From: Streptomyces cellulosae
Lineage (GTDB): Bacteria; Actinomycetota; Actinomycetes; Streptomycetales; Streptomycetaceae
Reading direction: 5' to 3'
Length of the DNA stretch: 64,000 nt
Assembly: GCF_000721105.1 (NCBI RefSeq)
Contig: NZ_JOEV01000020.1
Location: 1 to 64,000, forward strand
Part shown: one piece after another, positions 18,577 through 28,357 of the stretch
Position numbering within the stretch: the stretch's first letter is position 1
Layout of the letters: each line of letters opens with the position of its first letter
The notes under the pieces: model-generated
What the model saw: the letters and a program-made list of their open reading frames with translations, nothing else
The model's database searches: none
Told to the model about the DNA's origin: nothing
Translations under genes and position numbers: made by a program

Positions 18577-19524
18577 TTGCTGAAGTCTGCCCGCAAGAAG
18601 GAGAAGGATCCCGAGGGGCGGATGCCCCTTGCGGAACACCTTCGGGAGCTCCGGAACCGGCTCGCGAAGGCGATGCTGGCCATCGTCGCCATCACGGTGG
18701 TCGCGGCCTTCTTCTACAACGACATCATTAACCTCATCACCAGGCCGATCCTCGACTCGGTCGGCTGCGACCAGACCTTCGAACAGCTGTCGAAGGTGAA
18801 GTCCGGCCAGCCGTGCGCGCAGATCACCATCAACGGTCTGCTCACGCCGTTCACGCTGGCGCTGAAGGTGTCGTTGATGGCCGGAGTGGTACTGGCCTCG
18901 CCGGTCTGGCTCTACCAGCTCTGGGGATTCATCGCGCCCGGCCTGCACCGCCACGAGAGAAAGTACGCCTACGCGTTCGTGGGCACCGGTGCCCCGCTCT
19001 TCCTCGTCGGCGCCTACTTCGCCTACACGGTGCTGCCCACCACGGCGAAGGTGCTGCTCGACTTCACCCCGGACGGGGCGTCCAACCTGCTTCCGCTGGA
19101 CGACCTGCTCGACCTCGTCCTGCGCATGGTGCTGGTCTTCGGTCTCTCCTTCGAACTGCCCCTGGTGCTGGTGTTCCTCAACCTCACCGGGGCGATCACC
19201 GGCAAGCGGATGCTCGGCTGGTGGCGCGGGATGATCATGGCCATCACGGTGTTCGCGGCCATCGCCACCCCCAGCACCGACCCGCTGACCATGCTGGCGC
19301 TCGCCGGACCGATCTGGGTGCTGTACTTCGGCGCGGTGCTGTTCTCGCTGCTCAACGACCGGCGCAGGAGTCGCCGCGAGGCTCTCGGCCCCGCCGACGA
19401 CGAGGCCTCCGACCTGGACCTCACCCCCGAGGACATCGGCGAGGTGGAGACCGTCTCCGCGAGCCGGGCCCTGCCCGAGCAGGCGAGCACCGAGCGGGTC
19501 AACGGGTACGACGACGTGACCTGA
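18577..19524 (+). CDS. tatC: Sec-independent translocase protein TatC
   Basis: Polytopic subunit that recognises twin-arginine signal peptides. The 315-residue protein has six hydrophobic segments and the conserved N-terminal motif MPLAEHLRELRNRL, plus the FGLSFELPLVL region. It has an acidic cytoplasmic tail of about 60 residues, a common actinobacterial extension. The best start is TTG 18577. Linked to tatA and to the helicase gene as in mycobacteria. Confidence 0.95.
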   Translation: MLKSARKKEKDPEGRMPLAEHLRELRNRLAKAMLAIVAITVVAAFFYNDIINLITRPILDSVGCDQTFEQLSKVKSGQPCAQITINGLLTPFTLALKVSLMAGVVLASPVWLYQLWGFIAPGLHRHERKYAYAFVGTGAPLFLVGAYFAYTVLPTTAKVLLDFTPDGASNLLPLDDLLDLVLRMVLVFGLSFELPLVLVFLNLTGAITGKRMLGWWRGMIMAITVFAAIATPSTDPLTMLALAGPIWVLYFGAVLFSLLNDRRRSRREALGPADDEASDLDLTPEDIGEVETVSASRALPEQASTERVNGYDDVT

Positions 19525-19654
19525 CCCTCCTCCGCAGGGCCCGTCCGCCCGGTTGCCGTGGCGCCGTGAACTGCGGAGATCCCGGGTTCGCCAAGAGCGG
19601 ATCCGGATAATGATCGTCCTGTTGTCAGTGGGGCCCGGTACGCTCGAAAGCACG

Positions 19655-22462
19655 ATGACAGAGGACCTCTCACCGGCCGAGCGGTACGCGGCAGCACGTA
19701 GGCGCGCTGTCGAGCAGGCCACCGCACTCGCGGGCTTCCGCGAGATGTACGACTTCGGCCTCGACCCCTTCCAGATCGAGGCCTGCCAGGCACTCGAAGC
19801 GGGGAAGGGCGTGCTGGTGGCCGCCCCCACCGGCTCGGGCAAGACGATCGTCGGCGAGTTCGCCGTCCACCTCGCCCTCCAGCAGGGCAAGAAGTGCTTC
19901 TACACGACCCCCATCAAGGCGCTGTCGAACCAGAAGTACACCGACCTGTGCCGCCGGTACGGCGCGGACAAGGTCGGCCTGCTCACCGGCGACAACAGCG
20001 TCAACTCCGACGCCCCGGTGGTCGTGATGACCACCGAGGTCCTGCGGAACATGCTGTACGCGGGCTCCCAGACCCTCCTCGGCCTCGGATACGTGGTCAT
20101 GGACGAGGTGCACTACCTCTCCGACCGCTTCCGTGGCGCCGTGTGGGAGGAAGTGATCATTCACCTCCCCGAGTCGGTCACCCTGGTCTCGCTGTCGGCC
20201 ACCGTGTCGAACGCCGAGGAGTTCGGTGACTGGCTCGACACCGTGCGCGGCGACACGCAGGTGATCGTCTCCGAGCACCGCCCCGTGCCGCTGTTCCAGC
20301 ACGTGCTCGCCGGGCGGCGGATGTACGACCTGTTCGAGGAGGGCGAGGGCAACAAGAAGGCCGTCAACCCCGACCTCACACGCCTGGCCCGGATGGAAGC
20401 CCAGCGTCCGTCGTACCAGGACCGCAGGCGCGGCCGGGCCATGCGCGAGGCCGACCGGGAGCGGGAGCGCCGGCAGCGCTCGCGGGTGTGGACCCCGAGC
20501 CGTCCCGAGGTCATCGAACGCCTCGACGCCGAGGGCCTGCTGCCCGCCATCACGTTCATCTTCAGCCGCGCCGCCTGCGAGGCCGCCGTACAGCAGTGCC
20601 TGTACGCGGGCCTCAGGCTCAACGACGACGAGGCGCGGGAACAGGTCCGCGCGCTCGTCGAGGAGCGCACGGCGTCCATCCCGAACGAGGACCTGCACGT
20701 CCTCGGGTACTACGAGTGGCTGGAGGGCCTGGAGCGCGGCATCGCGGCCCACCACGCGGGCATGCTGCCGACGTTCAAGGAGGTCGTCGAGGAACTGTTC
20801 GTCCGCGGCCTGGTGAAAGCGGTGTTCGCCACCGAGACACTCGCGCTGGGCATCAACATGCCCGCCCGGTCCGTGGTGTTGGAGAAGCTCGTCAAGTGGA
20901 ACGGCGAACAGCACGCCGACATCACCCCGGGCGAGTACACCCAGCTGACCGGCCGCGCGGGCCGGCGCGGCATCGACGTCGAGGGCCACGCGGTGGTGCT
21001 GTGGCAGCGCGGGTCGAGCCCCGACCACCTCGCGGGACTGGCCGGTACGCGCACGTATCCGCTGCGCTCCAGCTTCAAGCCGTCGTACAACATGGCCGTC
21101 AACCTGGTCGAGCAGTTCGGGCGGCACCGCTCGCGCGAGCTCCTGGAGACGTCGTTCGCGCAGTTCCAGGCCGACAAGTCGGTCGTCGGGATCTCCCGGC
21201 AGGTCCAGCGCAACGAGGAGGGCCTGGAGGGCTACCGGGCCTCCATGACCTGCCACCTCGGCGACTTCGAGGAGTACGCGCGACTGCGCCGCGAGCTCAA
21301 GGACCGCGAGACCGAGCTGGCCAAGCAGGGCGCGGCCCAGCGGCGGGCGGAAGCGGCGGTCGCGCTGGAGAAGCTGAAGCCCGGGGACGTCATCCATGTC
21401 CCGACCGGCAAATACGCGGGCCTCGCGCTGGTGCTGGATCCGGGGCTGCCGGCCGGGCGGTCCAACGGCCACCGGGGTTTCGAGCACCACGACGGCCCCC
21501 GCCCGCTGGTGCTCACCGCCGAACGTCAGGTCAAGCGGCTCGCGTCGATCGACTTCCCGGTGCCCGTCGAGGCACTCGAACGGATGCGGATCCCGAAGTC
21601 CTTCAACCCGCGCTCGCCGCAGTCCCGGCGCGACCTCGCCTCCGCGCTGCGCACCAAGGCCGGACACATCCCGCCGGAACGGGCCCGCAAGCAGCGCTCC
21701 CAGGCCGCCGACGACCGGGAGATCGCCCGCTTGCGCACGGCGATCCGCGCACATCCCTGTCACGGCTGCAACGACCGTGAGGACCACGCCCGTTGGGCCG
21801 AGCGGTATCACCGGCTGCTGCGCGACACCTCCCAGCTGGAGCGGCGCATCGAAGGACGTACGAACACGATCGCCCGTACGTTTGACCGGATCGTGGCGCT
21901 GCTGACCGAGCTGGACTATCTGCGCGCCGACGAGGTCACCGAGCACGGCAAACGGCTCGCCCGGCTGTACGGCGAGCTCGATCTGCTGGCCAGCGAATGC
22001 CTGCGGGCCGGGGTGTGGGAGGGGCTCACCCCCGCCGAACTCGCCGCGTGCGTCTCGGCGTTGGTGTACGAGTCGCGGATCTCCGACGATGCCATGGCGC
22101 CCAAGGTGCCCTCGGGCAAGGCGAAGGCCGCGCTCGGGGAGATGGTGCGGATCTGGGGGCATCTCGATGCCCTGGAGGAGGAGTTCCGGATCACGCAGAC
22201 CGAGGGTGTGGGACAGCGTGAGCCGGATCTCGGGTTCGCCTGGGCCGCGTACATGTGGGCCGGCGGGAAGGGACTCGACGAGGTGCTGCGGGAGGTGGAA
22301 ATGCCGGCGGGGGACTTCGTGCGGTGGTGCAAGCAGGTGATCGACGTGCTGGGGCAGATCTCCGCGGCGTCTCCCGCGGAGGGCTCGACGGTGGGGAAGG
22401 TCGCGCGGAAGGCGGTCGACCAGTTGCTGCGAGGGGTTGTGGCCTACTCGTCGGTGGGGTGA
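19655..22462 (+). CDS. helY: DEAD/DEAH-box helicase, HelY/Mtr4-like
   Basis: A 935-residue superfamily 2 helicase of the Ski2/Mtr4 type. Walker A APTGSGKT (Lys63), DEVH box in VMDEVHYLSDRFRG, SAT motif in SLSATVSNAEEF, and the C-terminal helicase motif QLTGRAGRRGID are all present. A DSHCT-type C-terminal domain closes the protein. Probably acts in RNA unwinding or decay. ATG 19655 was chosen because the residues upstream are non-conserved. The pafBC-tatAC-helY order matches mycobacteria. Confidence 0.92.
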   Translation: MTEDLSPAERYAAARRRAVEQATALAGFREMYDFGLDPFQIEACQALEAGKGVLVAAPTGSGKTIVGEFAVHLALQQGKKCFYTTPIKALSNQKYTDLCRRYGADKVGLLTGDNSVNSDAPVVVMTTEVLRNMLYAGSQTLLGLGYVVMDEVHYLSDRFRGAVWEEVIIHLPESVTLVSLSATVSNAEEFGDWLDTVRGDTQVIVSEHRPVPLFQHVLAGRRMYDLFEEGEGNKKAVNPDLTRLARMEAQRPSYQDRRRGRAMREADRERERRQRSRVWTPSRPEVIERLDAEGLLPAITFIFSRAACEAAVQQCLYAGLRLNDDEAREQVRALVEERTASIPNEDLHVLGYYEWLEGLERGIAAHHAGMLPTFKEVVEELFVRGLVKAVFATETLALGINMPARSVVLEKLVKWNGEQHADITPGEYTQLTGRAGRRGIDVEGHAVVLWQRGSSPDHLAGLAGTRTYPLRSSFKPSYNMAVNLVEQFGRHRSRELLETSFAQFQADKSVVGISRQVQRNEEGLEGYRASMTCHLGDFEEYARLRRELKDRETELAKQGAAQRRAEAAVALEKLKPGDVIHVPTGKYAGLALVLDPGLPAGRSNGHRGFEHHDGPRPLVLTAERQVKRLASIDFPVPVEALERMRIPKSFNPRSPQSRRDLASALRTKAGHIPPERARKQRSQAADDREIARLRTAIRAHPCHGCNDREDHARWAERYHRLLRDTSQLERRIEGRTNTIARTFDRIVALLTELDYLRADEVTEHGKRLARLYGELDLLASECLRAGVWEGLTPAELAACVSALVYESRISDDAMAPKVPSGKAKAALGEMVRIWGHLDALEEEFRITQTEGVGQREPDLGFAWAAYMWAGGKGLDEVLREVEMPAGDFVRWCKQVIDVLGQISAASPAEGSTVGKVARKAVDQLLRGVVAYSSVG

Positions 22463-22530
22463 CGGTGTGGTGGCGGGTGCGGGTTCGCTGTGGCTGATCG
22501 CGCAGTTCCCCGCGCCCCTGGCAGCTCAGC

Positions 22531-24186
22531 TCAGCGCTCTTTGAGATAGGAACGCCAGCTGCCGTGCCGGGTGATGTCCTGCGCGTCCGTGAGAGCCGCC
22601 GGCTCGCACAGGAAGCCAGGCACGCTGGTGCCGTCCGCCAGGTGCACCTTGCCCAGGGTCATCGGGCGGGGCAGTGCCGTCAGGAGGCGCCCCAGGCCCT
22701 CTGCCGGGAGGTGCCACACCTCTGTCTCGATCTGCGCGCCGCCCTCGCCCACGTGGACCAGGCCCGGCTTCGGCGGGTCGGTCGCCAGCGCGTGGAGGCG
22801 GTAGACCGGGGCCGTGGTCGTCGTACGGTCCAGGCGGGCGCCCAGCGACAGCAGTTGGGGGTTGAGGGGCTGGCCCGTGAGGTGGGCCCCCACCACCGCC
22901 AGCCGTGTCTCCGGCTGGAGCAGGGCGGCGATCCTCGCCAGGCGCTCGTCGGTGAACGCCGGGCCGATCAGCATGACGCCGAAGGGGAGGCCGTTGGTCT
23001 CGCCGGCCGGGACCGCCACCGCCGCCAGGTCGAAGAGGTTGGTGGAGTTGGTGAAGCGGCCCAGGCGGGCGTTGGTGCCCAGGGGGTCGGCGGCGACCTC
23101 GGCGAGGGTGGGGTGGCCGGGAGCGGTGGGGAGCAGGAGGGCGTCCGCGTCGGCCAGTTCGGCGAGAGCCCGGGTGCGCAGGGTGGCCAGCCGGTCGGTG
23201 TCGGCGAAGAGCTGGTGGGCCGGGATGTCACGGGCGCGGGTGATGATGCCGGCGACGGTGGGGTCGAGGGACGGGTCGTCCGCGGCCAGCGCTTTGTCGA
23301 CAAAGCTCCCTACGGCCGTGTAGCGCTCGGCCACGAACGCGCCCTGGTAGAGCATCGCTGCGGCGTCCGTGAAGGGGCTGAGGTCGATCTCCCGTACCGA
23401 GGCCCCCGCTGCGACGAGCTGGTCCACCGCCGCCTCGTACGCCTGTGCCCAGCCCTCGTCCAGCTCGCCGAGCTGGTCCCGCACCGGGACCGCCACCCGC
23501 CAGGGGCCCGGGGCGCGCTGGGGGAGCGGGGGCAGGTCGCGGTCGGGCGGGGAGGCCATGTGGGCCAGGGCCCGCTCGGCCTCGGGGAGGGTGCGGGCGA
23601 ACACCGTCACGCAGTCCAGGGAGGCGCAGGCGGGGACCACGCCGGCCGTCGGGACCAAACCCCGGGTGGGTTTGAGGCCGATGATGCCGTTGAAGGCGGC
23701 CGGGACCCGGCCCGAGCCCGCGGTGTCGGTGCCCAGCGCGAAGTCGACGATCCCCAGGGCCACGGCGACGGCCGAGCCGGAACTGGAGCCGCCGCTGATC
23801 CTGGCCGGGTCGTACGCGTGACGGACGGCGCCGTGCGGGGAGCGGGTGCCGACCAGGCCCGTCGCGAACTGGTCCAGGTTCGTGGTGCCCAGGACGAGGG
23901 CGCCCGCCGCACGGAGCCGGGCGACGACCGGTGCGTCGGTCTCGGGGTCGTACGCGTACGACGGGCAGCCCGCGGTGGTGGGCAGGCCGGCCACGTCGAT
24001 GTTGCCCTTGGCGGCGAAAAGGCGTCCGGCGAGCGGAAGGTGCTCGCCTTCGGACAGCCGGGCGTCGAGCGCCCGCGCCTCCCGCTCGACCTCGTCCTGC
24101 GGGCGCAGGCCGATCCAGATCTCGGGGCGGTCGACCGCCGCGACGCGGGCGTAGGCGGCGCGGACGCGGGAGAGGGTGGTGGACAT
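22531..24186 (-). CDS. atzF: Allophanate hydrolase
   Basis: Hydrolyses allophanate to ammonia and carbon dioxide, the last step of the urea amidolyase or guanidine degradation route. The 551-residue protein is an amidase-signature enzyme with catalytic Lys60, the GGSSSGS segment (132-138) and nucleophile Ser158 in TDTAGSGR. Its C-terminal domain of about 120 residues matches the AtzF-type extension. It is the last gene of a four-gene minus-strand operon, 14 bases after the carboxylase. Confidence 0.93.
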   Translation of the reverse strand: MSTTLSRVRAAYARVAAVDRPEIWIGLRPQDEVEREARALDARLSEGEHLPLAGRLFAAKGNIDVAGLPTTAGCPSYAYDPETDAPVVARLRAAGALVLGTTNLDQFATGLVGTRSPHGAVRHAYDPARISGGSSSGSAVAVALGIVDFALGTDTAGSGRVPAAFNGIIGLKPTRGLVPTAGVVPACASLDCVTVFARTLPEAERALAHMASPPDRDLPPLPQRAPGPWRVAVPVRDQLGELDEGWAQAYEAAVDQLVAAGASVREIDLSPFTDAAAMLYQGAFVAERYTAVGSFVDKALAADDPSLDPTVAGIITRARDIPAHQLFADTDRLATLRTRALAELADADALLLPTAPGHPTLAEVAADPLGTNARLGRFTNSTNLFDLAAVAVPAGETNGLPFGVMLIGPAFTDERLARIAALLQPETRLAVVGAHLTGQPLNPQLLSLGARLDRTTTTAPVYRLHALATDPPKPGLVHVGEGGAQIETEVWHLPAEGLGRLLTALPRPMTLGKVHLADGTSVPGFLCEPAALTDAQDITRHGSWRSYLKER

Positions 24187-24200
24187 ACGGTGTTCCTCTT

Positions 24201-27200
24201 TCAGTTCGCGGCCGGGGCCAGGACGACCAGTGCCGTTCCCGCCTCCACCTGGTCGCCCGGTCTGGCCAGGATCTCCGCCACCACGCCGTCGACCGGCGCG
24301 TGCACCCTGGACTCCATCTTCATCGCCTCCAGGGCGAGCAGCGGCTGCCCGGCCGTCACCTCGTCGCCCGGCCCGACGTTCAGCTGCCAGACCGAGGCGG
24401 CGAACTCGGCTTCGATCAGGCGCCCGCCCGGCGGGACGGTCACCTCCGCCGGGGCAGCGGCCGGGGCGGTCGCGGCCTCCGCGCGGGTGAACTCGCCCGC
24501 CGCCTCCCAGGCGTCCCGCTCCGCCGAGAACGCCGTCTGCTGCCGGGACCGGAACTCCCCGATGGACTCGGCGTGTTCGGCCAGGAAGGCCTGGTACTCG
24601 GAGAGCGAGAACGTGCCCTCCTCGATGAGCGGTACGAAGCGGCCGGCGACGATGTCGGCGCGCAGGTCGAGGAGTTCGTCCGCGTCCACCGGATACCACT
24701 TGATGCGGTCGAAGAAGCGCAGCAGCCAGGGCGAGCCCGGTTCGAACGCACCACGCTGCTGCCAGCCCGACCACACCTGGGTCGTCCGCCCCACGAACTG
24801 GTAGCCGCCGGGGCCCTCCATGCCGTAGACGCACAGGTAGGCGCCGCCGATGCCGACCGAGTTCTCCGCCGTCCAGGTGCGCGCCGGGTTGTACTTGGTG
24901 GTCACCAGGCGGTGGCGGGGGTCCAGAGGTGTGGCCACGGGAGCGCCCAGGTAGACGTCGCCGAGGCCCAGGACCAGGTACTCGGCGTCGAAGACCGTGC
25001 GGTAGACGTCCTCGACCGACTCCAGGCCGTTGACCCGGCGGATGAACTCGATGTTCCACGGGCACCAGGGGGCGTCGTCGCGGACGCCCGCCATGTAGCG
25101 GGCGATCGCCTCGCGGGTCGCCGGGTCGTCCCAGGACAGGGGGAGGTGGACGGTGCGGGAGGGGACCACCAGTTCGTCGCTCGGAGGCAGGGACGCGGTG
25201 ATCTGCCGTACGGCGGCGAGGAGGTCGTCCGCGGACAGGCGGGCGGGGTCCGTCTGGATCTGGAGCGAGCGGATGCCCGGAGTGAGGTCGGTGATGCCCT
25301 CCGGGCCCTGCTCGGACACCGCCTCCATCAGCGCGTGGACGCGCATGCGCTGGGCGAGGTCCAGCTGCATCGGGCCGAACTCGACCAGCAGGTTGTCGTC
25401 GCCGCTGCGGCGGTACGTGACGTCGCCGTCCCGGGCGAGGATGCCGCCGTCCACGATGGCGGGGCGGGGGGCGCCGGACACGTCCACCGGCGCGAAGCGC
25501 ACCGTGTCGCCCGGGCGGAGCTGGCCCAGCTTCCAGCGCTCGGTACTGATCACCGTCGCCGGGCAGACGAATCCGCCGAGGGAGGGGCCGTCCGGACCGA
25601 GCAGCACCGGCATGTCGCCCGTGTAGTCGACGGCGCCCACGGAGTACGCGGTGTCGTGGATGTTGGACGGGTGCAGGCCCGCCTCGCCGCCGTCGGTACG
25701 GGCCCAGCGCGGCTTCGGGCCGACCAGGCGCACACCGGTACGGGCCGAGTTGAAGTGGACCTTCCAGTCGGCCGCGTAGAAGTCGCGGATGTCGTCCTCG
25801 GTGAAGAACTCCGGGGCGGCGTGCGGGCCTTCGACGGCCTTCACGTGCCATACGGCACCGAAGCCCGGGCGGTCACCGAGCGGCACCGGCGCGGTTCCGC
25901 CCTCGGTGACCGTCCCGCCGTGCAGGACGTCACCGGTGCGCAGCGCCCGCCCGCCGTGTCCGCCGAAGCGGCCCAGCGTGAAGGTGCTCGCGCTGCCGAG
26001 GAAGGCCGGCACGTCGAGGCCCCCGGCGACGAGGACGTACGTCCGCAGGCCGTGCTCACGAGGAGCGCCGATCTCCAGCAGGCCCCCTGCCGGCACCGTC
26101 ACCGGCTCCCACTGCGCGACCGGCGTGCCGTCGACGGTGACCGGGGCGGGCGCACCCGTCACGCACACGGTCGTCGGGTGGGTGAAGCGGAGCGAGGGGC
26201 CCTGGAGGGTGCATTCGAGCCCCGGGGCGCTCTCGTCGTTGCCGAGCGCCCGGTTGCCGAGCCGGAAGGACAGGTCGTCCATCGGGCCGCACGGGGGCAC
26301 GCCGACCTGCCAGTAGCCGGTGCGGCCCGGCCAGTCCTGCACGGTGGTGAGGGTGCCTCCGGAGACGACCTCGATGCGCGGGGTCGGATCGCCGACGGCC
26401 GCCAGGGTCGCCGTGGAGTGCGCGGCCCGCAGGAAGTCCCGGTCGGTGAGCGCCGCCCGTACCAGTCCCAGGTTGGTCTCGATGCCGTCGACGCGGGTGC
26501 GGGCCAGTGCCTCGTCCAGCCGCTCGAGGGCGTGGGCGCGGTCTGGGCCGTACGCGATGACCTTCGCGAGCATCGGGTCGTACGAGGTCGTCACCTCGGT
26601 GCCGGTCTCCACCCAGCCGTCGACGCGCACGCCCGGCGGGAACTCCACCCGTGTCAGCAGACCCGCGCTGGGGCGGTGTTCGCGGGAGGGGTCCTCGGCG
26701 TAGAGGCGGGCCTCGACGGCGTGGCCGCGCGGGGTGCCCGGGTCGCGGACGACGTCCCGCTCGCCGCGGGCCAGGCGCAGCATCCAGGCGACCAGGTCGA
26801 CGCCGTAGATCTCCTCGGTGACCGGGTGCTCGACCTGGAGGCGCGTGTTGACCTCCAGGAAGTAGGCCTCCTCGCGGGCGGCGTCGTAGACGAACTCGAC
26901 GGTTCCCGCCGAGCGGTAGCCGACGGAGGCGCACAACTCGCGCGCGTTCGCGGCCAGTTGATCACGAACACGGTCGGGCAGGCCCGGTGCCGGGGCCTCC
27001 TCCAGGACCTTCTGGTTGCGGCGCTGGAGGGAGCAGTCGCGGTCGCCGAAGGTGACGACCCTGCCCTCGCCGTCGCCGAAGACCTGCACCTCGACATGGC
27101 GGGCGTGCTCGACCAGGCGTTCCAGGAAGACGCCGGCGGAGGAGAAGGAGGCGGCGGCGACGCGTTGGACGCGGTCCCAGGCGTCGGCCAGTTCATCGGC

Positions 27201-27719
27201 CGAGTGACATGCCGACATACCGATTCCGCCGCCTCCGCCGGTCGCCTTGAGCATGACGGGGTAACCGATTCCCGCCGCCTGTTCGAGGGCCTCGTCGAGG
27301 GACGCCAGCAGGCCCGTCCCCGGCGCCAGCGGCACCCCGGCCATTTCCGCAGCCGCCCGGGCCGTGTGCTTGGCGCCGAACAGCTCCAACTGTTCCGGTG
27401 CCGGGCCGACGAACACGATCCCGGCGTCCTCGCAGCGCCGCGCGAAGGCCGCGTCCTCGGACAGGAAGCCGTAGCCGGGGTGGATCGCGCCCGCACCGGT
27501 GTCCTTGGCCGCCTTCAGCACCAGGTCGGCGTCGAGGTACGACTCCTTCGCGGGCGCCGGGCCGAGCCGTACCGCCTCGTCGGCGAGCCGGACGTGGGGT
27601 GCGGAGCGGTCGGGATCGGAGTAGACGGCCACCGTGCGCAGGCCCAGTTCGCGGGCGGTACGGATGATGCGGACGGCGATCTCGCCCCGGTTGGCGACCA
27701 GGAGGGTGTCGAAGCTCAT
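24201..27719 (-). CDS. Biotin-dependent urea/guanidine carboxylase
   Basis: A 1172-residue multidomain biotin carboxylase. Biotin carboxylase domain at residues 1-450 (VANRGEIAVRIIRTARELG; GGGGGIGMS; EVNTRLQVEHPVTE), carboxyltransferase region formed of KipA-like and KipI-like domains (about 460-1050, VQDWPGRTGYWQVGVPPCGPMD), and a C-terminal biotinyl domain with Lys1134 in EAMKM. It carboxylates urea to allophanate, or guanidine to carboxyguanidine; linkage to the two associated proteins favours guanidine as reported for this gene cluster type. The ATG overlaps the preceding gene by 4 bases. Confidence 0.93.
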   Translation of the reverse strand: MSFDTLLVANRGEIAVRIIRTARELGLRTVAVYSDPDRSAPHVRLADEAVRLGPAPAKESYLDADLVLKAAKDTGAGAIHPGYGFLSEDAAFARRCEDAGIVFVGPAPEQLELFGAKHTARAAAEMAGVPLAPGTGLLASLDEALEQAAGIGYPVMLKATGGGGGIGMSACHSADELADAWDRVQRVAAASFSSAGVFLERLVEHARHVEVQVFGDGEGRVVTFGDRDCSLQRRNQKVLEEAPAPGLPDRVRDQLAANARELCASVGYRSAGTVEFVYDAAREEAYFLEVNTRLQVEHPVTEEIYGVDLVAWMLRLARGERDVVRDPGTPRGHAVEARLYAEDPSREHRPSAGLLTRVEFPPGVRVDGWVETGTEVTTSYDPMLAKVIAYGPDRAHALERLDEALARTRVDGIETNLGLVRAALTDRDFLRAAHSTATLAAVGDPTPRIEVVSGGTLTTVQDWPGRTGYWQVGVPPCGPMDDLSFRLGNRALGNDESAPGLECTLQGPSLRFTHPTTVCVTGAPAPVTVDGTPVAQWEPVTVPAGGLLEIGAPREHGLRTYVLVAGGLDVPAFLGSASTFTLGRFGGHGGRALRTGDVLHGGTVTEGGTAPVPLGDRPGFGAVWHVKAVEGPHAAPEFFTEDDIRDFYAADWKVHFNSARTGVRLVGPKPRWARTDGGEAGLHPSNIHDTAYSVGAVDYTGDMPVLLGPDGPSLGGFVCPATVISTERWKLGQLRPGDTVRFAPVDVSGAPRPAIVDGGILARDGDVTYRRSGDDNLLVEFGPMQLDLAQRMRVHALMEAVSEQGPEGITDLTPGIRSLQIQTDPARLSADDLLAAVRQITASLPPSDELVVPSRTVHLPLSWDDPATREAIARYMAGVRDDAPWCPWNIEFIRRVNGLESVEDVYRTVFDAEYLVLGLGDVYLGAPVATPLDPRHRLVTTKYNPARTWTAENSVGIGGAYLCVYGMEGPGGYQFVGRTTQVWSGWQQRGAFEPGSPWLLRFFDRIKWYPVDADELLDLRADIVAGRFVPLIEEGTFSLSEYQAFLAEHAESIGEFRSRQQTAFSAERDAWEAAGEFTRAEAATAPAAAPAEVTVPPGGRLIEAEFAASVWQLNVGPGDEVTAGQPLLALEAMKMESRVHAPVDGVVAEILARPGDQVEAGTALVVLAPAAN

Positions 27720-28357
27720 CCGGCGCCCCCGATCGTCATCTCCACGGCGGTCGGCTCGAAGCCGTTGCACGGGTTGTTGATCTGGGGGCAGTTGGAGACC
27801 AGGACGAGCACGTCGCGCTCGGCGCGCAGGGTCAGCTTCAGGCCCGGGGAGGACAGGCCGTCGACGATGCCGAGGGTGCCGTCCTTCTCGACCGGCACGT
27901 TCATGTACCAGTTGATGTTGGAGACCAGATCCCGTTTGCCCAGGCCGTACTTGGCGCCCTCGGCGAGGAAGTTGTCCACGCACGCGTGCTGCGACCAGGT
28001 GTGGTGGCCGTACCGCAGGGTGTTCGACTCCTTGGAGCAGGCCCCGCCGACCGTGTCGTGACGGCCGACGTCGTCGGCGGTCACCGTCATCAACGGGGTG
28101 TGCTCGTTGGACATCAGCACGCTGCCCGTGGTCAGGAAGAGGTTGCCCTGCGCCTGGATCGTGTCGGGGGCGCTGTAGCGGACCGACGTGTCGTGGGCGT
28201 CGTAGACGAGGAAGTCGACGGCCTGGTTGCCGTGCAGGTCGGTGATGGTGAGCGTCTCGCCGGCGCGTACGACGGCGGACCAGGCGGCGCGTGCGGGAAC
28301 GACGGCCGTCGTGGTCGTGGTGGTCGTGGTCGTCTTCGTGGTGCTGGTCGTGGTCAT
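27716..28357 (-). CDS. Urea carboxylase-associated protein 2 (probable carboxyguanidine deiminase subunit)
   Basis: A 213-residue DUF1989-family protein with the conserved DLHGNQAVDFLVYDAHD and SNINWYMNVPVEKDG segments. In characterised relatives the two associated proteins form a carboxyguanidine deiminase that converts the carboxylase product to allophanate. An oddity is the N terminus MTTTSTTKTTTTTTTTT, encoded by a near-perfect GTC/GTG-rich repeat; a later start is possible at the Val-Val-Pro segment near residue 19. The 4-base overlaps with both neighbours indicate translational coupling. Confidence 0.88.
   Translation of the reverse strand: MTTTSTTKTTTTTTTTTAVVPARAAWSAVVRAGETLTITDLHGNQAVDFLVYDAHDTSVRYSAPDTIQAQGNLFLTTGSVLMSNEHTPLMTVTADDVGRHDTVGGACSKESNTLRYGHHTWSQHACVDNFLAEGAKYGLGKRDLVSNINWYMNVPVEKDGTLGIVDGLSSPGLKLTLRAERDVLVLVSNCPQINNPCNGFEPTAVEMTIGGAG

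Noticed and set aside
22564..28061. Long plus-strand open frames opposite the guanidine/urea operon, up to 1376 codons
   Set aside because: They mirror intact, strongly recognisable minus-strand genes and have an Arg/Gly/Ala-rich antisense composition.
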